This document shows, piece after piece, positions 5,659 through 13,518 of a DNA stretch of 23,196 nt; the first letter of the stretch is position 1, and the number at the start of each line of letters is the position of its first letter. Below the pieces are notes generated by a model. That model saw nothing but the letters and a program-made list of their open reading frames with translations. It had not been told where the DNA came from and made no database searches. Source of the DNA: a virus; IMG/VR virus record IMGVR_UViG_3300045961_000077, positions 1 to 23,196 of that record. One strand, 5' to 3'. Both the position numbers and the translations under genes were made by a program.

Positions 5659-6364
5659 GCCAAGGAAGCCCTACCACAAGCCCGGCGGGTACCCCACGGA
5701 TCACCTGATCCACGATTTGGACGACGATGCGCTGTTGGCGCACATGGGTGTTCCGCTGAAGTACATCCCGTTCGTCCACGACACGGAACTACCGGATGAG
5801 GCCGGAGCGTGGCTGGAGAACCTGCCGTACATCTTCCGCCCGTCCTTCGAGAACCTGCGGAAGGGCATGTGCGGGACTGGATTGATCCTCAGCGGTCCCG
5901 GATCCACCCGGAAGACCACCACGGCGGCAGCCATCCTCCTCGCTGCGGTCAGGGCCGAGATCCCCAACACCGATCCGACCGGACGGAACTTCACATGGCA
6001 CGGGGCAGCCATGGGTCGATTCGTGGACTGGCAGGAGGCCAGCGAACTCTTTCGCAGTGCGAACCACGATGATGAGGCGGCGGAGGCCGCAGCGGCGATC
6101 CGCGAGCCCATGCACCCGTCCGGTCCGATGACCGAGCGCGGAGACTTCCTCGTGATCGATGACATCAGCCGTGAGCGACCCACGGAGTACAACGCCGGAG
6201 AGTTGCAGCGGATCATCCGCCGTCGGTCCGACAACGGCTACCCGACCATCCTGACCACCAACCACTCGCCTCATGACTGGGCCAAGAACCACGGCGACGT
6301 GCTCGCGGGGTTCCTGTCTCGGTCCTTTGTCACCATCGAGTTCTTCGGAGATACCAATGGCTGA
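5651..6364 (+). CDS. DnaC-like helicase loader ATPase
   Basis: 237 residues from GTG 5651 with AGGAG five bases upstream, overlapping the initiator stop. It is an AAA+ protein of the DnaC/IstB type. The P-loop is GPGSTRKTT (82-90), Walker B is FLVIDDIS (about 166-173, D170-D171), and a sensor-like ILTTNH lies near 203-208. Such proteins place the replicative helicase on DNA, and DnaB is encoded three genes on. The residue before the P-loop lysine is Arg87 where the family has glycine, an oddity noted under findings. One dispersed palindrome (6051-6063) lies in the coding sequence as FRSAN. Family call is firm; ATP hydrolysis is uncertain because of the P-loop change. Confidence 0.8.
   Translation: MHKPRKPYHKPGGYPTDHLIHDLDDDALLAHMGVPLKYIPFVHDTELPDEAGAWLENLPYIFRPSFENLRKGMCGTGLILSGPGSTRKTTTAAAILLAAVRAEIPNTDPTGRNFTWHGAAMGRFVDWQEASELFRSANHDDEAAEAAAAIREPMHPSGPMTERGDFLVIDDISRERPTEYNAGELQRIIRRRSDNGYPTILTTNHSPHDWAKNHGDVLAGFLSRSFVTIEFFGDTNG
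6051..6063. repeat. Dispersed palindrome site 4 (exact)
   Basis: TTCGCAGTGCGAA inside the loader gene, read F-R-S-A-N. Confidence 0.8.
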
Positions 6365-6746
6365 CGCCCCCTACGTGGAACTCCGGGCAGCGGAGGACCG
6401 CGCGGACTGCACCTCGTGCGGAACCACGGACGCTGCCTGCACCAAGAAGGTCGTCGGGGGCGGCAAGGCATGCTGCTCCCAGTGCGCGTACACCGACACC
6501 CACCCGAAGCCAGAAGTGGAGAACCCCGTGAACGACCCGGTCAACTCGCCCAGCCACTACACCGCCTACAAGGGGCTGGAGATCATCGACCTCACGGAGC
6601 AGATGAACTTCAACCGGGGCAACGCCGTGAAGTACATCGCCCGCGCCGGACTGAAGAACCCGACCCGTGACGCGGAGATCGAGGATCTGAAGAAGGCCCG
6701 CTGGTACATCGACCGTGAGATCGCCCGTCTGGAGGCGTCCGAGTGA
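6357..6746 (+). CDS. DUF3310 (SaV-like) protein with N-terminal Cys cluster
   Basis: 129 residues from ATG 6357 with GGAG at 6347-6350, overlapping the loader stop. The C-terminal half is the DUF3310 domain common in phage replication regions: VNSPSHYTAYKGLEIID, then NRGNAVKYIARAG and a helical EDLKKARWYIDREIARLE. Residues 18-43 carry five cysteines (C18, C21, C28, C39/C40, C43) arranged like a zinc ribbon, which is not part of the usual short DUF3310 protein. The biochemical role of the domain is not established; a nucleotide-metabolism or replication accessory role is usually presumed. Confidence 0.75.
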   Translation: MADAPYVELRAAEDRADCTSCGTTDAACTKKVVGGGKACCSQCAYTDTHPKPEVENPVNDPVNSPSHYTAYKGLEIIDLTEQMNFNRGNAVKYIARAGLKNPTRDAEIEDLKKARWYIDREIARLEASE

Positions 6747-7165
6747 AGGACAACGACCTGAGCGCCAGCCTGACCTACCGGTACTGGGTGCTGGCCGAGG
6801 TGGTCTTCCGATCCGATGAGACGACCACCACGAGCAAGACGGGCTGGTTCAAGAGCCTGCGGACCTCGCGGATCACCGTGATGCCTGACCTGATGACGCT
6901 GAGCATGCTGTGGCAGTTCAGCGTCTCGTCGGGGGCCCGGATGGAGTTGGTCTTCATCGGCGACTACGCCCGCGATGCGGTCTCCCTCTGGGAGATGCTG
7001 GAGAAGTCTGCCGCCAACCCGTTCTACGACTGGCATGCGATGGAGGACACCAACAAGATCCTCGAAGTCCTGCCCTACCGACCCGACCTGCTGGGGATCA
7101 TCGACCTTCCCGAGCGCAGCGCCCGGTACGGCGGCAAGGGCCTGACCACCGCGAACCTGCACTAG
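6743..7165 (+). CDS. Hypothetical protein
   Basis: 140 residues from GTG 6743, which overlaps the previous stop as GTGA. The N-terminal half looks beta-rich (LTYRYWVLAEVVFRS; SRITVMPDL) and the middle helical (SLWEMLEKSAANPFYDW). No catalytic motif, signal or membrane segment is visible and I do not recognise the family. It sits between the DUF3310 gene and DnaB in the same tight operon, so a replication accessory role is possible but unsupported by sequence. Confidence 0.6.
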   Translation: MKDNDLSASLTYRYWVLAEVVFRSDETTTTSKTGWFKSLRTSRITVMPDLMTLSMLWQFSVSSGARMELVFIGDYARDAVSLWEMLEKSAANPFYDWHAMEDTNKILEVLPYRPDLLGIIDLPERSARYGGKGLTTANLH

Positions 7166-7173
7166 GAGCACCC

Positions 7174-9429
7174 GTGCCACTGAGCAATGAGCAGCGGATC
7201 ATCTCCAAGATCATCACGGAGAAGGATCTGCGCCCCGTTCTGGATCGCGGGGTCACCCCCGCGTGGTTGTACGTACCGGAGCACAAGGACGCACTGAAGT
7301 TCATCCTCGAACACCACGAGAAGTACGGAAACGTCCCGTCGAAGACGACGATGCACCACCACTTCGGCGGCTCCTACAAGATCGTCAACGTCCCGGAGAC
7401 GCTGGACTACCTCCTCGATGAGTGCGCCACCCACTGCCGGTGGATGCACACCAAGGCGACCGTTCAGGACGTGGCGGATCGTCTCAAGGCGAGTGAGACC
7501 GAGGACGCGATCAAGGAGATGGAGGAGGGGCTGGCCCGGATCCGGTCCTTCTCCCCCACCACGACCCATCTGGTCAACTCGATGGACAACGCTCGACTCG
7601 ATGAGCGCTGGGAGGAGTACGACTCGCGGGCCTCCTCGACAGGTCTGCTGGGGTACGCGACCGGCTTCCCCACCATCGACGCGGCCACACTGGGTCTCCA
7701 GAACGGCCAGTTGATCACCGTGCTGGCCCAGCACAAGGTCGGCAAAGGGTTGAGGCATGGAACCCCGGTGAAGACCCCCACAGGCTGGATGCCCATCGAG
7801 GATCTTCGTGAGGGAGATCTGGTAGTCGGCGGGGACGGTCTTCCTACGAAGGTGGTCGGTGTGTTCCCTCGCGGTGTGCTTCCCATGTATCGCGTCACCA
7901 CCAATGACGGTCGTTGGGTGGATGTGGATCCGGAGCACCTGTGGACCGTTCATCCGCGAGGGATGAAGCCTCAAACCGTGGACACTCTGACTTTGTTGGA
8001 GAAGATCTCGTGGAGGAACTACGGGTTCCTGCCCATGACCGTGGATCACTCCTGCTCTGAGACCTCTCCCGTGGATCCCTACCTGCTCGGACTGTTGCTC
8101 GGGGATGGGCAGATGGGGAGCAGCACCATCGCATTCTGCAAGCCGGATCCGGAACTCCATCGGACTATCGAGTCCATCACGGGATCAGTCCTCACATCGT
8201 CTCCGGGTAAGTTCCACAACACATGGAGGATCCCGGACGGCGGAGCGCTGCGACGTGAACTGGATGATCTCGGACTGATCGGAAAGACCTCACTGGAGAA
8301 GTTCATCCCCGAGGTCTACTTCCAGACTTCTGTGGGGGATCGGTTCGCACTGCTTCAAGGGCTGTTGGATACCGATGGCGGGGTCGAGGGACGGACAACC
8401 ACGTTCTCTTCTTCATCCCTTGATCTGGCGCAGGGAGTGGTCGCACTGGTCCGAAGCCTTGGAGGTACCGCACACTTCAGCACCAAGAAGGAGCCGAAGT
8501 ACACATACCGGGGCGAGACCCGAGTGGGTTCGACTGCGTATCGAGTGCGGGTTCGTCTTCCTGAAGAGTTCGGGTGTCCATTCCGACTGACACGGAAGCG
8601 GGATTCGTGGCTCGGGACAGGCACCAAGAAGCGCCGCCCTCTCACCAAGGTGATCTCTGTGGAGCCAGTGGATCCGGGGGAGGTAACGTGCATCAAGGTC
8701 GCCAACGAAGATGGCTTGTTTGTGACCAAGGACTTTGTCGTCACGCATAACACCAGCCTCTGTCTGGCGATGGGCAACAACGTCTACGTCGAGCACAAGG
8801 TCCCGATCCTGTTCGTGACCTTCGAGATGGGCGTGCGCGAGTTGGAGATGCGTCAGGAGTCCCTGATGGCGAAGATCAACTTCCGCAGGCTCCAGCAGGG
8901 CGCGCTGACCGCACTGGAGGAGAAGAAGTACTCCGACTGGCTGGACATGGCCCAGACGGACTACACGTGGCCGTACCACTTCATGGACGTCTCCAGCGGA
9001 GCCACGGTCAGCAGCGTGGAGGCGCAGGCGGTCCGGTACGACCCGGCGGTGATCTTCGTGGACGGCATCTACATGATGCGTGACGAGGTCACGGGCGACG
9101 TGAACACGTGGGAGGCGATCACCAACATCACCCGGTCGCTCAAGCGGCTGGCGACCCGTCTGGACAAGCCCATCGTGATCAACTCGCAGGCCCTGCACAG
9201 CAAGTCCAAGGGCAAGCGAATCTCATCCGAGAGCGCGGGCTACTCCTCGTCGTTCGGACAGGACTCCGATGTTCTTCTCGGGCTTGAGAGGATCCAGCCC
9301 GGCAAGGGCGAGGACGACTCTGCCTACGCCTACCAGCGGATCCTCCGCATCCTCGACTCGCGCAACACCGGGACTGCGGAGGTCGAACTGACCTTCGACT
9401 ACGACGCCGGACTCATCGAGGAGGTCTAG
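7174..9429 (+). CDS. dnaB: Replicative DnaB-like helicase interrupted by an intein
   Basis: The precursor is 751 residues from GTG 7174 (AGGAG at 7164-7168). Residues 1-191 and 527-751 join after splicing to a 416-residue RecA-fold helicase. Joining restores the Walker A motif (HKVGK + TSLCLA); Walker B is VIFVDGIYMM (about 626-635), and VINSQAL (668-674) is a further motif. An N-terminal helical domain (1-150) resembles the DnaB primase/loader-interaction region. The protein should unwind the fork as a hexamer, loaded by the DnaC-like protein and working with the primase two genes on. Insertion exactly in the P-loop means the helicase is inactive until splicing. The start codon is chosen because the longer frame back to 6910 overlaps the preceding gene and lacks a ribosome site. 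Confidence 0.88.
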   Translation: MPLSNEQRIISKIITEKDLRPVLDRGVTPAWLYVPEHKDALKFILEHHEKYGNVPSKTTMHHHFGGSYKIVNVPETLDYLLDECATHCRWMHTKATVQDVADRLKASETEDAIKEMEEGLARIRSFSPTTTHLVNSMDNARLDERWEEYDSRASSTGLLGYATGFPTIDAATLGLQNGQLITVLAQHKVGKGLRHGTPVKTPTGWMPIEDLREGDLVVGGDGLPTKVVGVFPRGVLPMYRVTTNDGRWVDVDPEHLWTVHPRGMKPQTVDTLTLLEKISWRNYGFLPMTVDHSCSETSPVDPYLLGLLLGDGQMGSSTIAFCKPDPELHRTIESITGSVLTSSPGKFHNTWRIPDGGALRRELDDLGLIGKTSLEKFIPEVYFQTSVGDRFALLQGLLDTDGGVEGRTTTFSSSSLDLAQGVVALVRSLGGTAHFSTKKEPKYTYRGETRVGSTAYRVRVRLPEEFGCPFRLTRKRDSWLGTGTKKRRPLTKVISVEPVDPGEVTCIKVANEDGLFVTKDFVVTHNTSLCLAMGNNVYVEHKVPILFVTFEMGVRELEMRQESLMAKINFRRLQQGALTALEEKKYSDWLDMAQTDYTWPYHFMDVSSGATVSSVEAQAVRYDPAVIFVDGIYMMRDEVTGDVNTWEAITNITRSLKRLATRLDKPIVINSQALHSKSKGKRISSESAGYSSSFGQDSDVLLGLERIQPGKGEDDSAYAYQRILRILDSRNTGTAEVELTFDYDAGLIEEV
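7747..8751 (+). other. Class 3 (WCT-type) intein with LAGLIDADG endonuclease, in DnaB
   Basis: 335 residues, G192 to N526 of the precursor. Block A reads GLRHGTPVKT, with glycine instead of the usual Cys/Ser at position 1. Block B has DPEHLWTV (His255, Trp257). Block F has VTCIKV with Cys506 where most inteins have Asp. Block G is FVVTHN (Thr524, His525, Asn526) followed by Thr527. The Trp/Cys/Thr set and missing N-terminal nucleophile define class 3 inteins, known from mycobacteriophage Bethlehem DnaB. Endonuclease motifs LLGLLLGDG (about 304-312) and LLQGLLDTDGG (393-403) keep their acidic residues, so homing may be active. Third codon positions contain visibly more A and T than the exteins, suggesting separate ancestry. 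Confidence 0.85.
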
Positions 9430-9549
9430 ATGCGAGGCAGCGAGAAGTGCATCTGCACTCACACCTACAGCAGCCATAGTTTGTCGGGAGTTTGTCTCGC
9501 CTGCGGGTGCGACACGTTCGAGAAGAGTGACCGTGGATCGACTTCCTGA
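9430..9549 (+). CDS. 39-residue Cys/His-rich small protein
   Basis: ATG 9430 directly follows the DnaB stop (TAG at 9427-9429) and the frame ends at TGA 9549, overlapping the primase start. The peptide has C7-x-C9-x-H11, H16 and C22-x2-C25-x-C27, a pattern that could hold one zinc ion. Upstream GAGGTCTAG gives a usable ribosome site from within dnaB. Short length leaves room for chance, but the cysteine spacing and the tight fit between two genes support it. A small zinc-knuckle partner of DNA or a replication protein is only a guess. Confidence 0.5.
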   Translation: MRGSEKCICTHTYSSHSLSGVCLACGCDTFEKSDRGSTS

Positions 9550-10477
9550 GGGAGCGGTTGCGGCCACGCTTGCTGATCTGGGCGTCGAGGTTCTGACCGA
9601 GGATGGCGACGAGTTGGTCGCCCTGTGCCCCGGACATGAGGCGCGGACCGGCAAGAAGGATGGCCACCCGTCGTGGTCGATCAACGGCGAGACCGGGATC
9701 CACTTCTGCTTCTCGTGCCACTACAAGGGCAATCTCATCACGCTGGTGCGGGACCTCAAGGGCACCGATGCAGCGGCGAGGTTCCGGTCGGAGTTCGACA
9801 CTCACAAGCGGCTGGTGTCCGAGGATCACGACTTCGAGGTGGTCATCGACAAGCCGGTCGCCGAGGAGGTTCGCACTGCGAACTTTCGCCCGGAGTCGTG
9901 GCTGTACGACTTCGATGAGCCCCCGCTCTGGGCTCGACAGGCTCGCCGGATCAGCGCAACCGGTGCCAAGGAGTACGAGGTGCTGTGGGACGAGAGTCGG
10001 GACGCGTGGATCCTTCCGCTGCGGGATCCACACACGTCTCGTCTGCTGGGCTATCAGGTGAAGTCCCAGAAGACGAGGTTCTTCCGGAACCGTCCGAGGA
10101 CCGTCCAGAAGTCCGAGACGTTCTTTGGTTGGAATGCTGTGAGGGATGCCAAGAAGGTCGTTATCGTGGAATCTCCGCTCGATGCTGTACTATTGGCAGA
10201 TATGGACGTCCCCGCGATAGCGCTCTGCGGCTCTCGGATGAGTGACTCACAGGTCTCTCTCCTGATGGACAGCGCGTTCGAGCGGGTCGTCCTGTGGCTG
10301 GACAACGACACCGCCGGGGCCCTTGAGACGGAGCGCCTGAAGAAGGTTTTCGTGGATGTGGGCGTACAGGCGGAGTTCATCACCCCGGACTCCTATCCTC
10401 AGTTCGATTCGTGGAAGGACGTAGGGGAGATGCCAGATGAGGAGATCTTCTCCGTACTCGACGCTGCCGGGATCTGA
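9533..10477 (+). CDS. DnaG-type primase (zinc finger plus Toprim)
   Basis: 314 residues from GTG 9533 (AAGAG five bases upstream; GTG 9527 is an alternative). An N-terminal CHC2-type zinc finger has C32, H35, C59 and C62 (LCPGHE, then HFCFSCHYKGN). The Toprim domain follows with VVIVESPLDA (E213) and VVLWLDNDTAG (D257, D259), the metal-binding acids. The protein makes RNA primers at the fork for the polymerase encoded downstream. It is shorter than bacterial DnaG, lacking a C-terminal DnaB-interaction domain, which is common in phage primases. A dispersed palindrome (9870-9882) encodes VRTAN in the linker between the zinc finger and Toprim. Confidence 0.85.
   Translation: MDRLPEGAVAATLADLGVEVLTEDGDELVALCPGHEARTGKKDGHPSWSINGETGIHFCFSCHYKGNLITLVRDLKGTDAAARFRSEFDTHKRLVSEDHDFEVVIDKPVAEEVRTANFRPESWLYDFDEPPLWARQARRISATGAKEYEVLWDESRDAWILPLRDPHTSRLLGYQVKSQKTRFFRNRPRTVQKSETFFGWNAVRDAKKVVIVESPLDAVLLADMDVPAIALCGSRMSDSQVSLLMDSAFERVVLWLDNDTAGALETERLKKVFVDVGVQAEFITPDSYPQFDSWKDVGEMPDEEIFSVLDAAGI
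9870..9882. repeat. Dispersed palindrome site 5 (exact)
   Basis: TTCGCACTGCGAA inside the primase gene, read V-R-T-A-N. From here on the sites are spaced 2.8-3.0 kb apart. Confidence 0.8.
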
Positions 10478-10478
10478 T

Positions 10479-10856
10479 GTGCCGTGGCTGGTGGCGAGAG
10501 CATGTGCAGGGGAGTGGGAGTACCGACCGGAGTGGGTCATGTACCTGCGGCATCCGGCGTTCACGTACAAGTTCGAGAAGCAGTCCCGGATGTTCGTGGT
10601 CCCGGATCTCCGGGACAGGTCGGTGCAGGTAGGAGTTGAGGTCATCCGAAGGGTGGCCCGGCAGGAGTTGGCGGACAGAGAGGTCAAGCACTTCGAGGTG
10701 GTGTCCCTGCGTCAGCATGGATGCAGGGCGGTTCCCCACACGAGGTGCGCGGAGAAAGGGTGCGACATGTGTCGCGGTATCGGAGCACTGTTCATGGAGG
10801 ATCCTGAGAGCCACGTGGACCTGATGGGTTGGGTGGCGATCTGCCGTGTGGCGTGA
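10479..10856 (+). CDS. Hypothetical protein with a Cys cluster
   Basis: 125 residues from GTG 10479, one base after the primase stop. An ATG at 10437 with a good GGGGAG site upstream is an alternative that would add 14 residues and overlap the primase by 41 bases. The sequence is basic and rich in aromatic residues, with C-x4-C-x2-C near the C terminus (HTRCAEKGCDMCRG), possibly a metal site. It lies between primase and the SF2 helicase and ends 11 bases inside the helicase gene, so it belongs to the replication operon. I do not recognise the family. Confidence 0.55.
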   Translation: MPWLVARACAGEWEYRPEWVMYLRHPAFTYKFEKQSRMFVVPDLRDRSVQVGVEVIRRVARQELADREVKHFEVVSLRQHGCRAVPHTRCAEKGCDMCRGIGALFMEDPESHVDLMGWVAICRVA

Positions 10857-12441
10857 GGATCGAGCGCTGTACCCGTTCCAGCAGTCAGCGGTGGACCGGA
10901 TGCTGGACTGCAACGTCCTGCTCGCCTTCGAGATGGGGTGTGGGAAGACGCCGACCACGCTGTACGCCGTCGAGGAACTGCGGAAGCGCGGTGAGGTGGA
11001 CGGGGCCGGGATCATCCTTGCTCCCTCCAGCCTGATGTGGCAGTGGGGTCGGGAGATCGAGAAGTTCACCACCTCGACCTACGTGGTCCTGCACGGGACA
11101 CCCAAGACTCGGAAGATGCTCTACCTGACTGCGGCCCATCACGACTACGTGATCATGACGTACGACACCTTCCTGCGGGACGCCGAGCAGATCCACCGTC
11201 TGCCGCTCAAGTCGTTCCTCGTCATCGATGAGGCCACGGCGATCAAGTCGTTCAAGGCCAAGCGGACCAAGGAGTTGAAGCGGGTTCGGGACGTCTACCC
11301 GATCCGCTACGCCCTGTCCGGAACCCCCATCGAGAACGGCAAGCCAGAGGAACTCTTCTCCATCTTGGAGTGGGTCGATCCGCTGATCTCCGGCTCGTGG
11401 TGGAAGTTCGAGAAGGACCACCTGATCCGCAACACTCTTGGCTGGGTGGAGGGCTACCGGAACATCGACAGGTTCCACAAGCGCATCCGCCCCAACCTGC
11501 TGCGGAAGACGGTCCACGACCCCGATGTGTCCAAGTACCTCCCCAAGGTGATCACCCCCGAGCCGTACGAGGTCGCCATGGACTCGAAGACTCGGCGGGT
11601 CTATCGGAGGATCGTGTCGGACCTCCTCGAAGACCTTGATGAGGCGGCGGACAAGATCGCCGAGCGGTTCTCGCAGGAGTGGCAGTTCGAGGATCCGGAT
11701 CACCCGGACGGCAAGATGATGGCGAAGATCCAGACCGCCCGGATGCTGTTGGATCATCCGGTCGCGGTGTACTCGTCCGCCGCCCGGTTCGCAGATCCGG
11801 ATGATGATCGCGGCTCGTCCTATGCCGACCAACTGGTCTCAGAGGGACTGATCGATGGACTGCGCCCCCTGAAGTTCGAGGCCCTGCTGACCTACGTCAA
11901 CGAGTTCCTCGACCGGGACGAGAAGAACAAGGCGGTCGTCTTCTGCTCGTTCGTGGACGTGGCGGAGGCGATCCACAACGCCCTTCCGGGATCGGTGGTC
12001 TTCACCGGGAGCATGACGTCCAAGGAGCGCGACGCCGCCGTCATCAAGTTCCAGACGGATCCGCACTCACGCATCTTCGTCTCCACCGATGCAGGCGGAT
12101 ACGGGCTGGATCTGCCGCAGGCCAACCTGCTGATCAACTACGACATGCCGTGGCAGGCAGGTCTGCTCAAGCAGCGCAACGCCCGGATCCGCCGGGCCAG
12201 CAGCGAGTGGGAGCACGTGGTCGTTCAGGACTTCGTCGTGACCGACACAATCGAAGAGCGGCTGATGCACATGCTCAGTCACAAGATCGCGGTGTCGGAC
12301 GCCTTCGTGGATGGGACCGGGATCTTGGAGGACGGTTCGCTGGGCTCCGATCTGGACACGCTTCGCTCGTTCCTTGGCTCTGTCGATCCGGGGGAGGACG
12401 ACCCGGAGCCGATGGTCATGGGGATCAGCGGCGGCATCTGA
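10846..12441 (+). CDS. SF2 helicase of the SNF2/DEAD-like type
   Basis: 531 residues from GTG 10846. Helicase motifs are in order: a Q-motif-like LYPFQQSAV (about 8-16), motif I EMGCGKT (29-35), Ia LAPSSLMWQW (59-68), II VIDEATAIKS (126-135), III ALSGTPIEN (155-163), V STDAGGYGLDL (about 406-416) and VI QRNARIRRAS (443-452). The DEAx box and spacing match the small SNF2-like helicases common in phage genomes. Likely roles are branch migration, protein displacement or recombination-dependent replication. It follows the primase gene and is the last gene before a 91-base gap with a new promoter. Confidence 0.82.
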   Translation: MWREDRALYPFQQSAVDRMLDCNVLLAFEMGCGKTPTTLYAVEELRKRGEVDGAGIILAPSSLMWQWGREIEKFTTSTYVVLHGTPKTRKMLYLTAAHHDYVIMTYDTFLRDAEQIHRLPLKSFLVIDEATAIKSFKAKRTKELKRVRDVYPIRYALSGTPIENGKPEELFSILEWVDPLISGSWWKFEKDHLIRNTLGWVEGYRNIDRFHKRIRPNLLRKTVHDPDVSKYLPKVITPEPYEVAMDSKTRRVYRRIVSDLLEDLDEAADKIAERFSQEWQFEDPDHPDGKMMAKIQTARMLLDHPVAVYSSAARFADPDDDRGSSYADQLVSEGLIDGLRPLKFEALLTYVNEFLDRDEKNKAVVFCSFVDVAEAIHNALPGSVVFTGSMTSKERDAAVIKFQTDPHSRIFVSTDAGGYGLDLPQANLLINYDMPWQAGLLKQRNARIRRASSEWEHVVVQDFVVTDTIEERLMHMLSHKIAVSDAFVDGTGILEDGSLGSDLDTLRSFLGSVDPGEDDPEPMVMGISGGI

Positions 12442-12497
12442 TCAATGTCAGACCCATCCAGTAGCATGAGTCCTGTAGAAAGTTGATCCAAGTGGGG

Positions 12498-12526
12498 TTG
12501 AACTGCCCCTCCTTATCTGATAGGTT
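12498..12526 (+). promoter_or_regulatory. Candidate promoter for a leaderless transcript
   Basis: TTGAAC (12498-12503), exactly 17 bp, then TAGGTT (12521-12526), a TANNNT-type -10. The expected start of transcription is about 12533, which is the A of the next gene's ATG. No ribosome site precedes that ATG, consistent with leaderless translation. Confidence 0.5.
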
Positions 12527-12532
12527 GACCAC

Positions 12533-13030
12533 ATGACCCCCAGAGAGCCCGGAGTCCGGGACTTCAGCACAGACCAGATCGATCCTGCTCCCGCCCACCA
12601 GACGATGGCAGAGGAGGAGTACGAGGACTTCCTTCGCGAAGCGCGGGAGATGATCCTCATCCGCGAGCAGAAGGTTCGCATTGCGAATCGCGAGGCGGAA
12701 CTGAAGAACGACCTGATGGACGCCCTCGCCACCTACGGCGACCCCTACGGTCCGTCCGGTCAGCACCAGACCATCGAGTTCCCCCGCCCCATCCGGGGCA
12801 TTGTCCGGTTCGTCCGGCAGTCCAAGGTCAGCACCACGGTGGATGAGACCAAGGCCGAGGCCATCGCCCGTCGGCAGGGCATCTACGAGCGGCTGTTCAA
12901 GCCGGTCATGACGCTGGATGACTCCGCCGTTCTTGTCGCCCTCCAAGAGGGTCTGCTCACTGAGGCTGACATGGAGGAGATCTTCCCCAAGAAGACCATC
13001 CACGCGTTCGTCGCGGAGAAGAAGAAGTGA
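12533..13030 (+). CDS. Hypothetical protein, first gene of a probable leaderless transcript
   Basis: 165 residues from ATG 12533. A long amphipathic charged helix (about 25-65: EEEYEDFLREAREMILIREQ...EAELKNDLMDAL) precedes a mixed middle region and a basic end (FVAEKKK). It loosely resembles DNA-end-binding Gam-like proteins in shape, but I see no diagnostic motif and do not assign it. There is no Shine-Dalgarno before the ATG. A dispersed palindrome (12675-12687) encodes VRIAN at about residues 48-52. It overlaps the next gene by four bases. Confidence 0.6.
   Translation: MTPREPGVRDFSTDQIDPAPAHQTMAEEEYEDFLREAREMILIREQKVRIANREAELKNDLMDALATYGDPYGPSGQHQTIEFPRPIRGIVRFVRQSKVSTTVDETKAEAIARRQGIYERLFKPVMTLDDSAVLVALQEGLLTEADMEEIFPKKTIHAFVAEKKK
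12675..12687. repeat. Dispersed palindrome site 6 (exact)
   Basis: TTCGCATTGCGAA inside the 165-residue hypothetical gene, read V-R-I-A-N. Confidence 0.8.
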
Positions 13031-13518
13031 TTCCCGACCTCGTGGACACGATCTTCGGCGACGGTTCGGAGGAGCCGTCCGCCGATGAGTACTACCCCGG
13101 CTCCCGGCGCAAGAAGGCCGAGAAGCCGTCCTCCAACGTGGAGTTCATCCCCGACCCGTGGCGGGAGAACTTCACGACCAAGGTGATCAACGGCGTGGAG
13201 ACGAAGATGTATCCCATCGGAGCCCTCGCCAATGCTCTTGGAGTGTCGGTGCAGTCCATCCGGCACTGGACGCGGAGTGGGTACATCCCCGCCGCGCCCT
13301 ATCGGCTGCCAGCCAACATGGTGATCAAGGGCGAGAAGGTATCGGGCCGACGCCTCTACACCGAGCCCCTGATCGAGGCAGTCGTGGCAGCGTTCGAGAA
13401 GCGCGGGCTTCTCGGCAAACCCCGGATCGAGTGGTCCAAGCACTCGGACCTACCAATCGAGATCAAGGAAACGTGGTCTCGTATCGTCAACCAAACAACT
13501 ACCCGTAGGAGCAACTGA
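13027..13518 (+). CDS. MerR-like helix-turn-helix protein
   Basis: 163 residues from GTG 13027, which overlaps the previous stop as GTGA; purine-rich GGAGAAGAAGAA lies just upstream. Residues about 60-90 (MYPIGALANALGVSVQSIRHWTRSGYIP) form the helix-turn-helix and start of the wing typical of MerR/excisionase-type DNA-binding domains. A basic stretch (VSGRRLYTEPLIEAVVAAFEKRG) follows. The N-terminal 40 residues are polar and probably disordered. It could regulate phage genes or act as a DNA-bending replication accessory; the context among replication genes does not decide. Confidence 0.7.
   Translation: MIPDLVDTIFGDGSEEPSADEYYPGSRRKKAEKPSSNVEFIPDPWRENFTTKVINGVETKMYPIGALANALGVSVQSIRHWTRSGYIPAAPYRLPANMVIKGEKVSGRRLYTEPLIEAVVAAFEKRGLLGKPRIEWSKHSDLPIEIKETWSRIVNQTTTRRSN

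Noticed and set aside
8344-8356. A further copy of the dispersed palindrome in the intein (TTCGCACTGCTTC)
   Set aside because: The left half and centre match but the right end reads TTC for GAA, three mismatches; not symmetric.
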